A stretch of DNA of 64,000 nucleotides from Frisingicoccus caecimuris (GTDB taxonomy: Bacteria > Bacillota > Clostridia > Lachnospirales > Lachnospiraceae): NCBI RefSeq assembly GCF_004340975.1, contig NZ_SLXA01000002.1:248001-312000 (forward strand), given 5' to 3'. Made by a program: the position numbers and the translations under genes. Below the pieces are notes generated by a model. The model worked only from the letters and a program-made list of their open reading frames with translations. It did not search any database and was not told the origin of the DNA. Shown here piece after piece: positions 16,470-25,192 of the stretch (the stretch's first letter is position 1; each line of letters begins with the position of its first letter).

Positions 16470-16503
16470 ATAGTATCACATAACTGTGAATTTATCAACA
16501 GTT
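16470..16503 (-). promoter_or_regulatory. Cargo operon promoter with overlapping operator
   Basis: Reading the minus strand: -35 TTGATA (16498-16493), a 17-nt spacer and -10 TACTAT (16475-16470). The inverted repeat AACTGT-N10-ACAGTT (16482-16503) overlaps the -35 and spacer, a fitting site for the downstream XRE repressor. The ribosome site GGAGGT lies at about 16446-16451. Confidence 0.6.
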
Positions 16504-16551
16504 GTATTGGAATAGTAAGCTATGCGAACAAAAAATCCATAAAATACAAGA

Positions 16552-16594
16552 ACAGGACAGGCACTCCACAAATGCTGTGAAATGTCTGTCCTGT
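16552..16594 (-). terminator. Candidate terminator of lysS, supplied by the element
   Basis: Stem ACAGGACAG/CTGTCCTGT (16552-16560 and 16586-16594), extended by three pairs including one wobble. On the minus strand it is followed by a T-rich stretch ending in TTTTTTG. It lies 164 nt beyond the lysS stop, just inside the element's right end. The rest of the 16504-16757 gap holds the GGCTTAA repeats and nothing else I recognise. Confidence 0.45.
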
Positions 16595-16673
16595 ACTGTT
16601 TGCAATTTCAGAGTATCGCCTTTCCAGCGTGACTTAAATCTTTTTCTGCACAAATTCCCGCATTGATTGGCTT

Positions 16674-16693
16674 AAGGTTGGCTTAAAGGCTTA
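16674..16693. repeat. Iterated GGCTTAA motifs, candidate integrase arm sites (right)
   Basis: ATTGGCTTAAG, GTTGGCTTAAA and GGCTTAAT follow one another directly. They match the set at 774-805 in the same orientation and share GATTGGCTTAA with it. Position just inside the right junction and partnership with the left set point to integrase or excisionase binding. Confidence 0.55.
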
Positions 16694-16757
16694 ATTTCCG
16701 CTCGGCTTTTCAACAATATATGGTGTTTTTTCTTTGATTTTCTTCTATATATTGCGT

Positions 16758-18248
16758 TTACTTCTCAAGACTTTTCATTGTGGGGAAGAGCAGTACATCA
16801 CGGATGGCCTGGGAATCAGTGAGAAGCATGACAAGACGGTCGATGCCATAGCCGATACCACCTGTTGGCGGCATACCAATCTCCAGTGCGTTAAGGAAAT
16901 CCTCATCGGTATGGTTTGCCTCTTCATCACCTGCTGCAAAAGCTTCTTCCTGAGCCATAAAACGCTCTCTCTGGTCAATTGGGTCATTTAACTCAGAGTA
17001 GGCGTTGCACATTTCACGGCCATAGATAAACAGTTCGAAACGCTCTACCAGTTCCGGATTCTCTGGTTTTTTCTTTGTCAGTGGAGAAATCTCTACTGGA
17101 TGATCCATAACAAAGGTTGGCTGAATCATCTTATCTTCACAGAATTCTTCAAAGAAGAGATTAATGATATCGCCTTTTTTGTGACGTGCCTCGTATTCAA
17201 TATGATGCTCATCGGCTAACGCTTTGGCTTCTTCATCGTCAGCTACCTGCGAGAAATCAACACCGGAATATTTCTTCACCGCGTCAATCATTGTGATCCG
17301 TTCAAATGGCTTAGACATATCGATCACGGTTTCATTATACTTAATGACTGCACTGCCGCAGACTTTTTCTGCAAGATAACGGAACATGCTTTCTGTCAGT
17401 TCCATCATACCTTCATAGTCGGTATATGCCTGATATAATTCCATCAAAGTGAATTCCGGATTATGGCGGGTATCCACACCTTCATTACGGAATACTCGGC
17501 CGATTTCATAAACCCGCTCCAGGCCGCCGACAATCAGACGTTTTAAGTAAAGTTCAAGGGAAATACGAAGTTTTACATCCTCATCCAGCGCATTGTAATG
17601 GGTTGCAAATGGTCTGGCCGCCGCACCACCCGCATTGGAAACGAGCATTGGTGTCTCAACTTCCATGAACCCACGTCCATCGAGGAAGTTTCGGATTTCC
17701 TTTATGATATGAGAACGTTTAATAAATGTATCTTTAACTTCCGGATTCATGATCAAATCCACATAACGCTGGCGGTAACGGATATCTGTATTTGTCAGGC
17801 CATGGAATTTTTCCGGAAGAATCTGAAGACTCTTGGAAAGCAGAGTAACTTCAGATGCATGAATGGAGATTTCGCCGGTTTTGGTCTTGAAAACTTCACC
17901 CTTTAAACCAACGATATCACCGATATCCATTTTCTTGAAGGCTTTATATTCTTCCTCTCCGATACTGTCACGTGCTACATAGGACTGGATGGTTCCCTGT
18001 AAATCCTGAATATGACAAAAAGAGGCTTTTCCCATAACTCGTTTAGACATAACACGGCCGGCCAGAGACACGCTCTGTCCTTCCAATGTCTCAAAATTGT
18101 CTTTAACTTCCTGGCTGTGATGTGTTACATCATACTTTGTAATAACAAAAGGATCTTTTCCATTATCCTGAAGCTCCTTCAATTTATCTCTGCGCACTTT
18201 CAGAAGCTGGTTAATATCCTGTGCCTGAACATTCTTTTCTCCTGCCAA
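16758..18248 (-). CDS. lysS: Lysyl-tRNA synthetase, class II
   Basis: A 496-residue enzyme charging tRNA-Lys. The N-terminal OB-fold anticodon-binding domain (about 60-150) is followed by the class II catalytic core with motif 2 ([18 protein letters not shown]) and motif 3 ([13 protein letters not shown]). The length is normal. It lies 14 nt after greA and is probably co-transcribed from the strong promoter at 18796. The element is inserted at its 3' end and seems to have replaced the final codons without harm (SLEK against SLDK in the displaced copy). Confidence 0.97.
   Translation of the reverse strand: MAGEKNVQAQDINQLLKVRRDKLKELQDNGKDPFVITKYDVTHHSQEVKDNFETLEGQSVSLAGRVMSKRVMGKASFCHIQDLQGTIQSYVARDSIGEEEYKAFKKMDIGDIVGLKGEVFKTKTGEISIHASEVTLLSKSLQILPEKFHGLTNTDIRYRQRYVDLIMNPEVKDTFIKRSHIIKEIRNFLDGRGFMEVETPMLVSNAGGAAARPFATHYNALDEDVKLRISLELYLKRLIVGGLERVYEIGRVFRNEGVDTRHNPEFTLMELYQAYTDYEGMMELTESMFRYLAEKVCGSAVIKYNETVIDMSKPFERITMIDAVKKYSGVDFSQVADDEEAKALADEHHIEYEARHKKGDIINLFFEEFCEDKMIQPTFVMDHPVEISPLTKKKPENPELVERFELFIYGREMCNAYSELNDPIDQRERFMAQEEAFAAGDEEANHTDEDFLNALEIGMPPTGGIGYGIDRLVMLLTDSQAIRDVLLFPTMKSLEK
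16765..16786. repeat. Candidate right attachment site inside the lysS 3' end
   Basis: This stretch encodes the last codons of LysS (PTMKSLEK, stop just outside) and matches 639-660 at 19 of 22 bases. The differences lie on both sides of CTTTTCAT, as expected if crossover occurred there and each junction keeps one flank of each parent. Confidence 0.6.
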
Positions 18249-18261
18249 TGTTTGTTCCCCC

Positions 18262-18747
18262 TTAAATGTTTGCTCTCTGGATTTCCAGAATACGGAACAT
18301 CAGAAGGCCGCTCTGGGTTTCCACTTCAATAGTTTCTCCGACTTTACGTCCAAGAAGAGCGCTTCCTACCGGTGACTCATTGGAAATCTTGAAATTCAGA
18401 CTGTCAGCCTCCGTGGAACCAACAATGCGGTATTCCACTTCTTCGTCCATGTCCACGTCATACAGACGAACGCGGCAGCCGATACTGATGGTATCCAGAT
18501 CTACTTCATCTTCATCGACAACCTCCACATTTTTGAGAATTTTCTCGATCTCCTCAATTCTTGCTTCAATGTCGCGCTGCTCATCTTTCGCTGCATCATA
18601 CTCCGCATTTTCAGATAAGTCGCCCTGTTCTCTGGCCTCTTTGATCTTCTGAGCAACTTCTTTTCGTTTAACAACCTTTAAATCAAATAATTCGTCTTCT
18701 AATGCTTTAAGTCCGGCAAAGGTTAAGATATTTTTCTTAGCTTCCAC
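18262..18747 (-). CDS. greA: Transcription elongation factor GreA
   Basis: A 161-residue protein that enters the RNA polymerase secondary channel and stimulates cleavage of backtracked RNA. The N-terminal antiparallel coiled coil ([20 protein letters not shown], with the tip acidic residues) and the C-terminal FKBP-like domain ([14 protein letters not shown]) are intact. I chose a GTG start at 18747 ([10 protein letters not shown]) after GGAAGG; longer frames run into the promoter. It is the first gene of a greA-lysS operon. Confidence 0.95.
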   Translation of the reverse strand: MEAKKNILTFAGLKALEDELFDLKVVKRKEVAQKIKEAREQGDLSENAEYDAAKDEQRDIEARIEEIEKILKNVEVVDEDEVDLDTISIGCRVRLYDVDMDEEVEYRIVGSTEADSLNFKISNESPVGSALLGRKVGETIEVETQSGLLMFRILEIQRANI

Positions 18748-18795
18748 TTTAATTACGCCCTTCCTTATATTATATAGATATTTTACATTCCTAGT

Positions 18796-18824
18796 ATTAT
18801 AGCGTAAGAACCCGGGTGTGTCAA
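18796..18824 (-). promoter_or_regulatory. greA-lysS promoter (consensus sigma-A)
   Basis: Minus strand: -35 TTGACA (18824-18819), exactly 17 nt spacer, -10 TATAAT (18801-18796). Both boxes are perfect consensus, suggesting strong constitutive expression. Confidence 0.85.
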
Positions 18825-18866
18825 TATCCGCACCCCCGCATTTCCCGCTGTTTTTCCCCATGTTTC

Positions 18867-19838
18867 TTATACGCCAATCCTGCGGCCCCGCTCAGCATAC
18901 TGCCCGAGCAGTTCTTCCAGAGCAGCCATACTCTCCACCCGGTTCACCATTCCGCGAAGTTTGGATGACCCCGGATACCCGGTCGTATACCACGCCACAT
19001 GCTTCCGCATCTGACGGATTCCCAGATATTCGCCGGAAAACTCGATCTGCATACGAGCATGACGAAGTATCATTGCAACAACCTCTTCCAGGGTTGGTTT
19101 TTGTTTCCCATAAAGAATCTGACTGATCAGCCATGGATTTCCCTGAAGCCCCCGTCCGATCATAATCCCGTCACAGCCCGTCTGCCTGAAAATAGCCTGT
19201 GCAGCTTCCGGTGAATCAATATCGCCATTTCCGATAACTGGAATTGAAACCGCTTCTTTCACCTGGCGGATGATATCCCAATCCGCTTTTCCATGATAAT
19301 ACTGCTCCCGGGTCCGTCCATGTACTGTTACCATGGCCGCTCCGCTCTCCTGGGCAATATGAGCCATCTCCACCGCATTGATACAAGTATCGTCAAAACC
19401 TTTGCGCATTTTCACTGTCACTGGTTTTTTCGTCGCCTTTGCCATCGCCTCAATCATACGGCCAGCCAGCAATGGCTGCTTCATCAATGCCGAACCCTCG
19501 CCGTTATTGACTACCTTCGGCACCGGGCATCCCATATTGATATCAATCATATCAAAGGGCCGGCCCTCAATCTTTTTTACCATATCGGCCATAAGCTCCG
19601 GTTCAGAGCCAAAAAGCTGCAGAGAAAAAGGCCGCTCCCGCTCATCGGTGAGCATGAGAGCTTCCGTATTTTTATTATTATAGTAAATTGCCTTGGCGCT
19701 GACCATCTCACTGCACACAAGGCCAGCCCCCTGCTCCTTTAAAAGCAAGCGAAATGGCAGGTCTGTCACGCCTGCCATCGGTGCCGCTACTACATTATTT
19801 TTAAGTGTTACATTTCCTATTTTCATTTTCCAGTACAA
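18867..19838 (-). CDS. dusB: tRNA-dihydrouridine synthase
   Basis: A 323-residue FMN TIM-barrel enzyme that reduces uridines in the tRNA D-loop. Landmarks are the N-terminal APMAGVTDLPFR, the catalytic-Cys motif MGCPVPKVVNNGEGSAL, VTVHGRTREQ and the FMN phosphate-site IGNGDIDS and GIMIGRGLQGNPW. It overlaps the preceding coaX gene by 16 nt, so the two are co-expressed. The DusB subtype is judged from general similarity. Confidence 0.93.
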   Translation of the reverse strand: MYWKMKIGNVTLKNNVVAAPMAGVTDLPFRLLLKEQGAGLVCSEMVSAKAIYYNNKNTEALMLTDERERPFSLQLFGSEPELMADMVKKIEGRPFDMIDINMGCPVPKVVNNGEGSALMKQPLLAGRMIEAMAKATKKPVTVKMRKGFDDTCINAVEMAHIAQESGAAMVTVHGRTREQYYHGKADWDIIRQVKEAVSIPVIGNGDIDSPEAAQAIFRQTGCDGIMIGRGLQGNPWLISQILYGKQKPTLEEVVAMILRHARMQIEFSGEYLGIRQMRKHVAWYTTGYPGSSKLRGMVNRVESMAALEELLGQYAERGRRIGV

Positions 19839-20596
19839 CGTTTGTGAATAATCCGAAGTCCTTTCAATGTTAAAAGACTATCGTAAATATCAATTTCTTT
19901 ACATTCCTCCGCAATAATTCCGCCAAGACCACCCGTAGCGATAACCTTGATATTCGGCAATCCTGCCTCTTCTTTCATTTTCTTTACAATATACTCAGCT
20001 TCGCCGATACTTCCATAGAAAAGCCCGGCCTGAATATTGGAAATAATCTCTTTTGCCAAGATAGTTTTTGGCTTCTTAATCTCTACATCCGGTAGTTTCG
20101 CCGTCCGATTACTCAACGCATCGGCGCTCATCTGGATACCTGGTGCAATAACTACCGCATCCAGACTGCCATCTTCGAGAATCAGCTCAAAGGTGGTTGC
20201 TGAACCATAATCGATGACAATGGCCGGTCCTCCATAGATTTCTTTTACAGCTGCAGCATCAACAATCAGGTCGGCTCCGGCTTCTTTTGGATTTTCTGCA
20301 TTAATGCGCACACCCGTTTTCAGACCAGGACCGACAATGATCGGTTCAGCGCAGAAATATTTTTTGATACCACTGGTAAAAGAATACATAATGTCGGGAA
20401 CAACGGATGCGATGATAACCTGCTCAATATCCTTCGGTTCAAATCCTGCATTACGAATCAATTCACGGATCAACACCCCATATTCATCTGATGTCCTGGG
20501 CATTTGAGTTGTCATTCGGAAATTCCCCATAAGAATCTCCCCGCGGAAAAGCCCCATCGTTATATTTGTATTTCCAATATCAATTGCCAATAACAT
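19823..20596 (-). CDS. coaX: Type III pantothenate kinase
   Basis: A 257-residue ASKHA-fold kinase catalysing the first step of CoA synthesis. It shows DIGNTNITMGLF at the N-terminus (phosphate-binding), GADLIVDAAA, IVIDYGSATTFELI and the C-terminal VIATGGLGGIIA. Length is typical. It overlaps dusB at its 3' end. Confidence 0.95.
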   Translation of the reverse strand: MLLAIDIGNTNITMGLFRGEILMGNFRMTTQMPRTSDEYGVLIRELIRNAGFEPKDIEQVIIASVVPDIMYSFTSGIKKYFCAEPIIVGPGLKTGVRINAENPKEAGADLIVDAAAVKEIYGGPAIVIDYGSATTFELILEDGSLDAVVIAPGIQMSADALSNRTAKLPDVEIKKPKTILAKEIISNIQAGLFYGSIGEAEYIVKKMKEEAGLPNIKVIATGGLGGIIAEECKEIDIYDSLLTLKGLRIIHKRCTGK

Positions 20597-20609
20597 ATTT
20601 TTTACCTCC

Positions 20610-20948
20610 TCATTCTACTCCTGTCATATCTCCCAGTATAAAAACCCGGTAATACATTTCCAATGATTCAAACAGTTCAGCCCGTTCCCGCTGAAGCTGT
20701 TTGATTTTCAATCCACTTCCAATCTCATCATACAAGAGGTCTTCTTCTGCCACATCTACCCGAAGCTGCAGATTTCCTTCCGGTCCGAACTCCATAATGA
20801 GAACGCCGCCCACATCCGCTGTAAAAAGCACACAGATAATTTTCAGTTCTTCCTTAATGCCCTCCGGTAAATCAGCAAAATCCTCGTTTAAATAAAATTT
20901 TTGCTCATAGGCGCTGGCTGCGCACAGTACCACATTTTCCTGACACAT
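20610..20948 (-). CDS. Conserved hypothetical protein (DUF6145-like)
   Basis: A 112-residue acidic protein beginning MCQENVVLCAASAYEQKFY, with a C-terminal Lys/Arg/Glu-rich helix (KIKQLQRERAELFESLEMYY). GAGGAAATGCT precedes the chosen ATG; an in-frame ATG at 21029 would overlap birA. It lies between birA and coaX in one run of minus genes, a context I associate with Lachnospiraceae. The DUF name is from memory; no function is known. Confidence 0.7.
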   Translation of the reverse strand: MCQENVVLCAASAYEQKFYLNEDFADLPEGIKEELKIICVLFTADVGGVLIMEFGPEGNLQLRVDVAEEDLLYDEIGSGLKIKQLQRERAELFESLEMYYRVFILGDMTGVE

Positions 20949-20958
20949 AGCATTTCCT

Positions 20959-21936
20959 CTATTCTGTATATCCATAAACACCCCGGATGGAAACCTCTCC
21001 GGAACGGACTGTTGTTTCTTCTCCATCAACAGAAACGATCAACTCTCCGATATCGTTGATACCCCGGGAAACTCCCCGCCAAACCCGCCGTATTTCATGA
21101 ATACTGATTTCCTTATTCAAATGAATCAGACTGGCATCATATTTCTTTTTCAGAAAAGCCAGATTGCCATCTTTTAAAAACTGCCGGTAATTTGTCTCAA
21201 AATACTGCATCACCCGGCGAATGATCTCCGCCCGATGATAGGTTTGTCCCGAAGCCATCGCCATAGATATGGCCGTTTCTCTCAATTCTTCCGGAAATTC
21301 TTTCATATTGACATTAATTCCGATACCAATGACAATATAATTCACCACATCCGGACCGGCGCTCATCTCCGTCAAAATACCGGTTGTTTTCCGGTGATCA
21401 ATGACCAGATCATTCGGCCACTTAATACCGGATTCCAGCCCGAAGCTTTCCATCATCTCCTGAACAGCCATAGCTCCGAGCAGTGTGATCATTGACGCAT
21501 CCATCGGAGGAATATCCGGTTTTAAGATAAGAGACATCCAGATTCCGCTGCCTTCCGGAGAAAAGAACACCCGACCCATCCGGCCCTTCCCCGTATTCTG
21601 AGTTTCCGCAACGACCAGCGAACCATCCGGCGCTCCCTGTTCAGCCAGCATCCGCGCCTGGTCATTCGTTGAGCCAAGACAATCATAATAATAGACATGA
21701 CGTCCCATGACTTCCGTGGTCATACCGCTCAAAATCTCAGCTTCCGTAAGTATGTCCGGACTGGCGATAAGGCGATAACCTTTTCGGTTTATCGCCTCAA
21801 TCTCATATCCCTCACTCTTAAGCTGTCCGATCACCTTCCAGACAGCGGTTCGGGAAACCTGAAAATATTCACATAATTCCTGGCCGGACACAAAATCCTT
21901 CCGGGACTTTAACATCTGCAAAATATCTTCTTTCAC
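20959..21936 (-). CDS. birA: Biotin--[acetyl-CoA-carboxylase] ligase / biotin repressor BirA
   Basis: A 325-residue bifunctional protein. The N-terminal winged helix (about 15-60: FVSGQELCEYFQVSRTAVWK) binds DNA. The central ligase domain has the biotinyl-AMP loop GKGRMGRVFFSPEGSG and KWPNDLVIDHRK. A C-terminal SH3-like cap follows. It attaches biotin to proteins such as the pyruvate carboxylase at 36939 in this same window, and likely represses biotin genes. Confidence 0.94.
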   Translation of the reverse strand: MKEDILQMLKSRKDFVSGQELCEYFQVSRTAVWKVIGQLKSEGYEIEAINRKGYRLIASPDILTEAEILSGMTTEVMGRHVYYYDCLGSTNDQARMLAEQGAPDGSLVVAETQNTGKGRMGRVFFSPEGSGIWMSLILKPDIPPMDASMITLLGAMAVQEMMESFGLESGIKWPNDLVIDHRKTTGILTEMSAGPDVVNYIVIGIGINVNMKEFPEELRETAISMAMASGQTYHRAEIIRRVMQYFETNYRQFLKDGNLAFLKKKYDASLIHLNKEISIHEIRRVWRGVSRGINDIGELIVSVDGEETTVRSGEVSIRGVYGYTE

Positions 21937-21948
21937 AAAAGCACACTC

Positions 21949-22944
21949 CTAAATCTCGTCACAAAGAGTTGCCGCCATCACTGCTTTAATCGTGTGCATA
22001 CGGTTTTCTGCTTCATCAAACACTTTGGACTGAGACGATTCAAAGACTTCATCTGTCACTTCCATCTCAGTAATGCCAAAACGTTCGCCCATCTCTTTGC
22101 CAATCTTTGTCTTTAAGTCATGGAAAGCCGGCAGGCAGTGCAAAAAGATTGACTGAGAACCTGCATTTTCCATGATTGCCTTTGTCACCCGGTATGGCGT
22201 CAGATCACGAATGCGTTCTTCCCAAACTTCATCCGGCTCACCCATGGATACCCACACATCCGTACAGATGACATCCGCATCCTTTGTTGCTTCCATCGGA
22301 TCCTCGATAAAGGCAATACTTCCGCCGGAAATGCTGGCAAACGCCTCGCATTCAGCTCTGAGCTCTGCATTCGGGAAATACTTCTCCGGTGCACAGGCTA
22401 CGAAATGGAGCCCCAGTTTCGAGCAGGCAATCATATAGGAATTAGCCATATTATAACGGGCATCGCCCATATAAACCAGTTTTTTACCTTTCAGCTCTCC
22501 CAAATGTTCCCGAACCGTGAGAAAATCAGCCAGCATCTGGGTCGGATGATATTCGTTGGTCAGGCCATTCCATACAGGAACACCGGCATATTCGGCCAGT
22601 TCTTCTACGATTTCCTGACCATAGCCCCGGTATTCAATTCCTTCAAACATCCGTCCAAGGACCCGCGCCGTATCTTCAATACTTTCCTTTTTACCAATCT
22701 GTGAGCCTGACGGGTCCAGATAGGTTGTTCCCATCCCCAGATCATGGGCCGCAACTTCAAAAGAGCAACGGGTACGGGTACTCGTTTTTTCAAAAATCAG
22801 AGCAACATTTTTTCCTCTGAGAACATCTACCGGAATTCCTTTTTTCTTTCTGTCCTTTAAATCTGCTGCCAGATCCAGCAGGTAGAGAATCTCTTCTTCT
22901 GTAAAATCCTTTAATGTCAGGAAATTTCTTCCTTTTAAGTTCAT
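21949..22944 (-). CDS. argF: Ornithine carbamoyltransferase
   Basis: A 331-residue enzyme forming citrulline from ornithine and carbamoyl phosphate. Motifs present: [11 protein letters not shown] (carbamoyl phosphate), [17 protein letters not shown] and HCLPAFHD with the catalytic Cys. I start at the ATG at 22944 (MNLKGRNF) after a GGAG; earlier in-frame ATGs at 22974 and 22953 are possible. It lies just downstream of the SPFH gene and may be co-transcribed. Synthesis or arginine deiminase use cannot be told apart here. Confidence 0.93.
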   Translation of the reverse strand: MNLKGRNFLTLKDFTEEEILYLLDLAADLKDRKKKGIPVDVLRGKNVALIFEKTSTRTRCSFEVAAHDLGMGTTYLDPSGSQIGKKESIEDTARVLGRMFEGIEYRGYGQEIVEELAEYAGVPVWNGLTNEYHPTQMLADFLTVREHLGELKGKKLVYMGDARYNMANSYMIACSKLGLHFVACAPEKYFPNAELRAECEAFASISGGSIAFIEDPMEATKDADVICTDVWVSMGEPDEVWEERIRDLTPYRVTKAIMENAGSQSIFLHCLPAFHDLKTKIGKEMGERFGITEMEVTDEVFESSQSKVFDEAENRMHTIKAVMAATLCDEI

Positions 22945-22966
22945 CTTCTCCATCTCCAAAAGTAAT

Positions 22967-23890
22967 TTATTCATCTTTTATCGTCTCAACAACAGATTTG
23001 GCAAGACCAGCCATCCCCTGAATTTCCGAAGGAATAATGATCTTTGTTGCCTTTCCGTCTGCGGCTCTTTCGAAAGCTTCCAGACTCTTGATTCGAAGAA
23101 CAGCCTCATCTGCACCGGCATCCTTCAGGAATCGGATACCATCCGCATTCGCCTGCTGAATCTTAAGGATAGCCTGCGCCTCACCTTCAGCCTCGCGGAT
23201 TTTTGCTTCCCGGGCAGCTTCAGCCCGGAGAATCATAGCTTCCTTATCGGCTTCTGCATCCAGAATGGCAGATTCTTTATGACCTTCTGCAATAAGAATT
23301 GCAGAACGTTTTTCACCTTCTGCGATCAAAATGGACTCTCTTCGTTCACGCTCAGCTTTCATCTGTTTCTCCATAGCATCCTGGATTGCTGCCGGAGGAA
23401 TGATATTCTTTAACTCGACACGATTGACTTTAATGCCCCAAGGGTCTGTTGCCACATCCAGTGTGGAACGCATTTTCGCATTAATTATTTCTCTGGATGT
23501 CAGCGATTCATCCAGTTCCAGTTCACCAATAATATTACGAAGGGTCGTTGCTGTCAGATTTTCAATGGCCATAATCGGATTCTGAACACCATAGCAATAT
23601 AATTTCGGGTCTGTGATCTGGTAGAATACAACCGTATCAATACGCATTGTAACGTTATCCTTTGTGATGACCGGCTGCGGTGCAAAGTCCACAACCTGCT
23701 CTTTTAATATAACTTTTTTAGCAACCTTGTCGATAACCGGTACTTTCACATGAAAACCAACAGACCAGGTTCCCTGATAAGCCCCCAAACGCTCAATAAC
23801 ATAGGCATGGGCCTGCGGAACGATCTTAATACTAGACACAACGATCAACAAAGCAATGATAATCAGAATTACTACAAGTATCCACATCAT
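22967..23890 (-). CDS. SPFH/band-7 membrane protein (QmcA/paraslipin type)
   Basis: A 307-residue protein with one N-terminal membrane anchor ([17 protein letters not shown]), a band-7 domain (about 25-190: [15 protein letters not shown]) and a long Ala/Glu-rich helical part with repeated 11-residue-like units ([20 protein letters not shown]) that drives oligomer assembly. Such proteins organise membrane microdomains and often work with NfeD proteins; the gene upstream is exactly that, overlapping by 4 nt (ATGA). Confidence 0.9.
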   Translation of the reverse strand: MMWILVVILIIIALLIVVSSIKIVPQAHAYVIERLGAYQGTWSVGFHVKVPVIDKVAKKVILKEQVVDFAPQPVITKDNVTMRIDTVVFYQITDPKLYCYGVQNPIMAIENLTATTLRNIIGELELDESLTSREIINAKMRSTLDVATDPWGIKVNRVELKNIIPPAAIQDAMEKQMKAERERRESILIAEGEKRSAILIAEGHKESAILDAEADKEAMILRAEAAREAKIREAEGEAQAILKIQQANADGIRFLKDAGADEAVLRIKSLEAFERAADGKATKIIIPSEIQGMAGLAKSVVETIKDE

Positions 23891-24366
23891 AAGTCAGTTT
23901 CCTCCTTATTCTCTTTCTCTACAATCAGTTTAACGCCGGATATACCGACGATGCGCACCATCTCATCTTTTTGGAAAGTCACTTCATCCTTCGTGGAACG
24001 TGCCGTCCATTCCATCCCGTTTACCATGACCTGCCCTTCTGACTTCAGGTTGTTTATAGGTATCAAAACCCGGGCTTTACGCCCGACAAGACTCTCTGCA
24101 TTGGTTTTTGTCGTTTTCTTATTCAAGTGTTTTGTCATTATCGGCCGGGTAAATACAAGCATTACCACGGAAACAACGATAAATACAACAACCTGGATCA
24201 TCAACGGCACCTGCACAAGGGCCAGAAGAAAAGCTGCCAATGCTCCGACGGCAAACCATATCGTTGTCAGACCAAGGGTCAGTATTTCAATCAGCAAAAG
24301 CACGCCAAAGGCCGCAAGCCAGAATATCTCACATCCTAAAGTCCCAAACCAGAATATCTCCGACAT
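23887..24366 (-). CDS. NfeD-family membrane protein
   Basis: A 159-residue protein with about three membrane helices (about 14-75, including LLLIEILTLGLTTIWFAVG) and a C-terminal OB-fold (about 90-152: SLVGRKARVLIPINNLKSEG, VRIVGISGVKLIVE). It is the short form lacking the ClpP-like protease. It is paired with the SPFH gene that follows, overlapping at ATGA; these families are regularly neighbours and partners. Confidence 0.9.
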   Translation of the reverse strand: MSEIFWFGTLGCEIFWLAAFGVLLLIEILTLGLTTIWFAVGALAAFLLALVQVPLMIQVVVFIVVSVVMLVFTRPIMTKHLNKKTTKTNAESLVGRKARVLIPINNLKSEGQVMVNGMEWTARSTKDEVTFQKDEMVRIVGISGVKLIVEKENKEETDL

Positions 24367-24382
24367 TTTGTCTCCTCCTCTC

Positions 24383-25192
24383 TCAGTTTACTGTCGTCCG
24401 CTGCCGTTTTGCCTCATACATAAGAAGAGCAGCCGCAACACCTGCATTCAGCGATTCCACCTGACCGGCCATCGGAATCCGAATATAGTCTGTTGCCATA
24501 TCCGCCAACGCATCACTCAATCCGTTGGCTTCATTTCCTATCATAAAACAGGTATCTTGAAGATAGTCCTGTTCATAATAACTTTTTTCACCCTTTAAAT
24601 GGGCCGCATATACGCGAGTCCCCGATGTTTTCAACTGCGAAACCACCACCGCCAGATCTTCTGCCACAGCTACCGGAACCCGATAAATAGACCCCATCGT
24701 CGAGCGGATCACCTTCGGCATATAAGGGTCTACAGACGTCCGGTTCAAAATAACGCCGTCAATCCCGGCGCCCTCCCCGGTCCGAAGTATGGTTCCCAGA
24801 TTACCAGGGTCCTGGAGCGATTCCAGTATAAGAATCATTCTTTTGCTGCCGGATTTCTGTAGGATCAAATGCTGCCAGTCAAAAGAAACCATGGAAACAA
24901 CTGCCATGACTCCCTGAGGAGTCATCGTATCCGACGCATCTTTAAACACCTTATCACTCAAGACTTCTAAAAAGCACCCTGAAGCTGCCGCCTTTTTTTC
25001 AACGGCTTTTTTCTGTTCTTCATCTCCTGAAAAATTTTCCGACATATAAATGGCCTTCAGTCTCTCCGACGGCGCCTCCAGCACCATCTTCAGACCTTCC
25101 ACAACAAAACACTGCTGTTCTCTTCGGGCCTTCCCCTTTTTCTGAAGCTGCATCAGATTCTTTATCCGGGGATTTGATGTACTTGTTATCAT
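24383..25192 (-). CDS. TrmH/SpoU-family RNA 2'-O-ribose methyltransferase
   Basis: A 269-residue SPOUT enzyme. The N-terminal substrate-binding domain (about 1-95, ITSTSNPRIKNLMQLQKKGK) precedes the knotted domain with motif 1 LESLQDPGNLGTILRT, motif 2 FMIGNEANGL and motif 3 IPMAGQVESLNAGVAAALLMYE. It uses S-adenosylmethionine to methylate ribose, probably in 23S rRNA. The exact target is unknown. Its stop lies 17 nt before the NfeD gene. Confidence 0.9.
   Translation of the reverse strand: MITSTSNPRIKNLMQLQKKGKARREQQCFVVEGLKMVLEAPSERLKAIYMSENFSGDEEQKKAVEKKAAASGCFLEVLSDKVFKDASDTMTPQGVMAVVSMVSFDWQHLILQKSGSKRMILILESLQDPGNLGTILRTGEGAGIDGVILNRTSVDPYMPKVIRSTMGSIYRVPVAVAEDLAVVVSQLKTSGTRVYAAHLKGEKSYYEQDYLQDTCFMIGNEANGLSDALADMATDYIRIPMAGQVESLNAGVAAALLMYEAKRQRTTVN

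Larger units (their letters stand above)
639..16786. mobile_element. Integrative mobilizable element inserted at the 3' end of lysS
   Basis: The two ends carry a lysS-tail repeat and iterated GGCTTAA motifs. Inside are a tyrosine integrase, excisionase, VapE-like helicase, CHC2 primase, MobA/MobL relaxase with accessory genes, and a cargo operon. No coupling protein, VirB4-like ATPase or other mating-pore gene is present, so transfer would need a helper conjugative element. The left half is GC-richer and the right cargo half AT-richer, which suggests a mosaic origin. The total length is about 16.1 kb. Confidence 0.8.

Noticed and set aside
639-16786. Reading the island as a self-transmissible ICE or a prophage
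   Set aside because: No VirB4, VirD4-type coupling protein, mating-pore, capsid, portal or terminase genes; only integrase, replication and relaxase functions are present.
23149-23340. Tandem DNA repeat within the SPFH gene
   Set aside because: The repeated look comes from the Ala/Glu helical protein repeats, not from DNA-level duplication.
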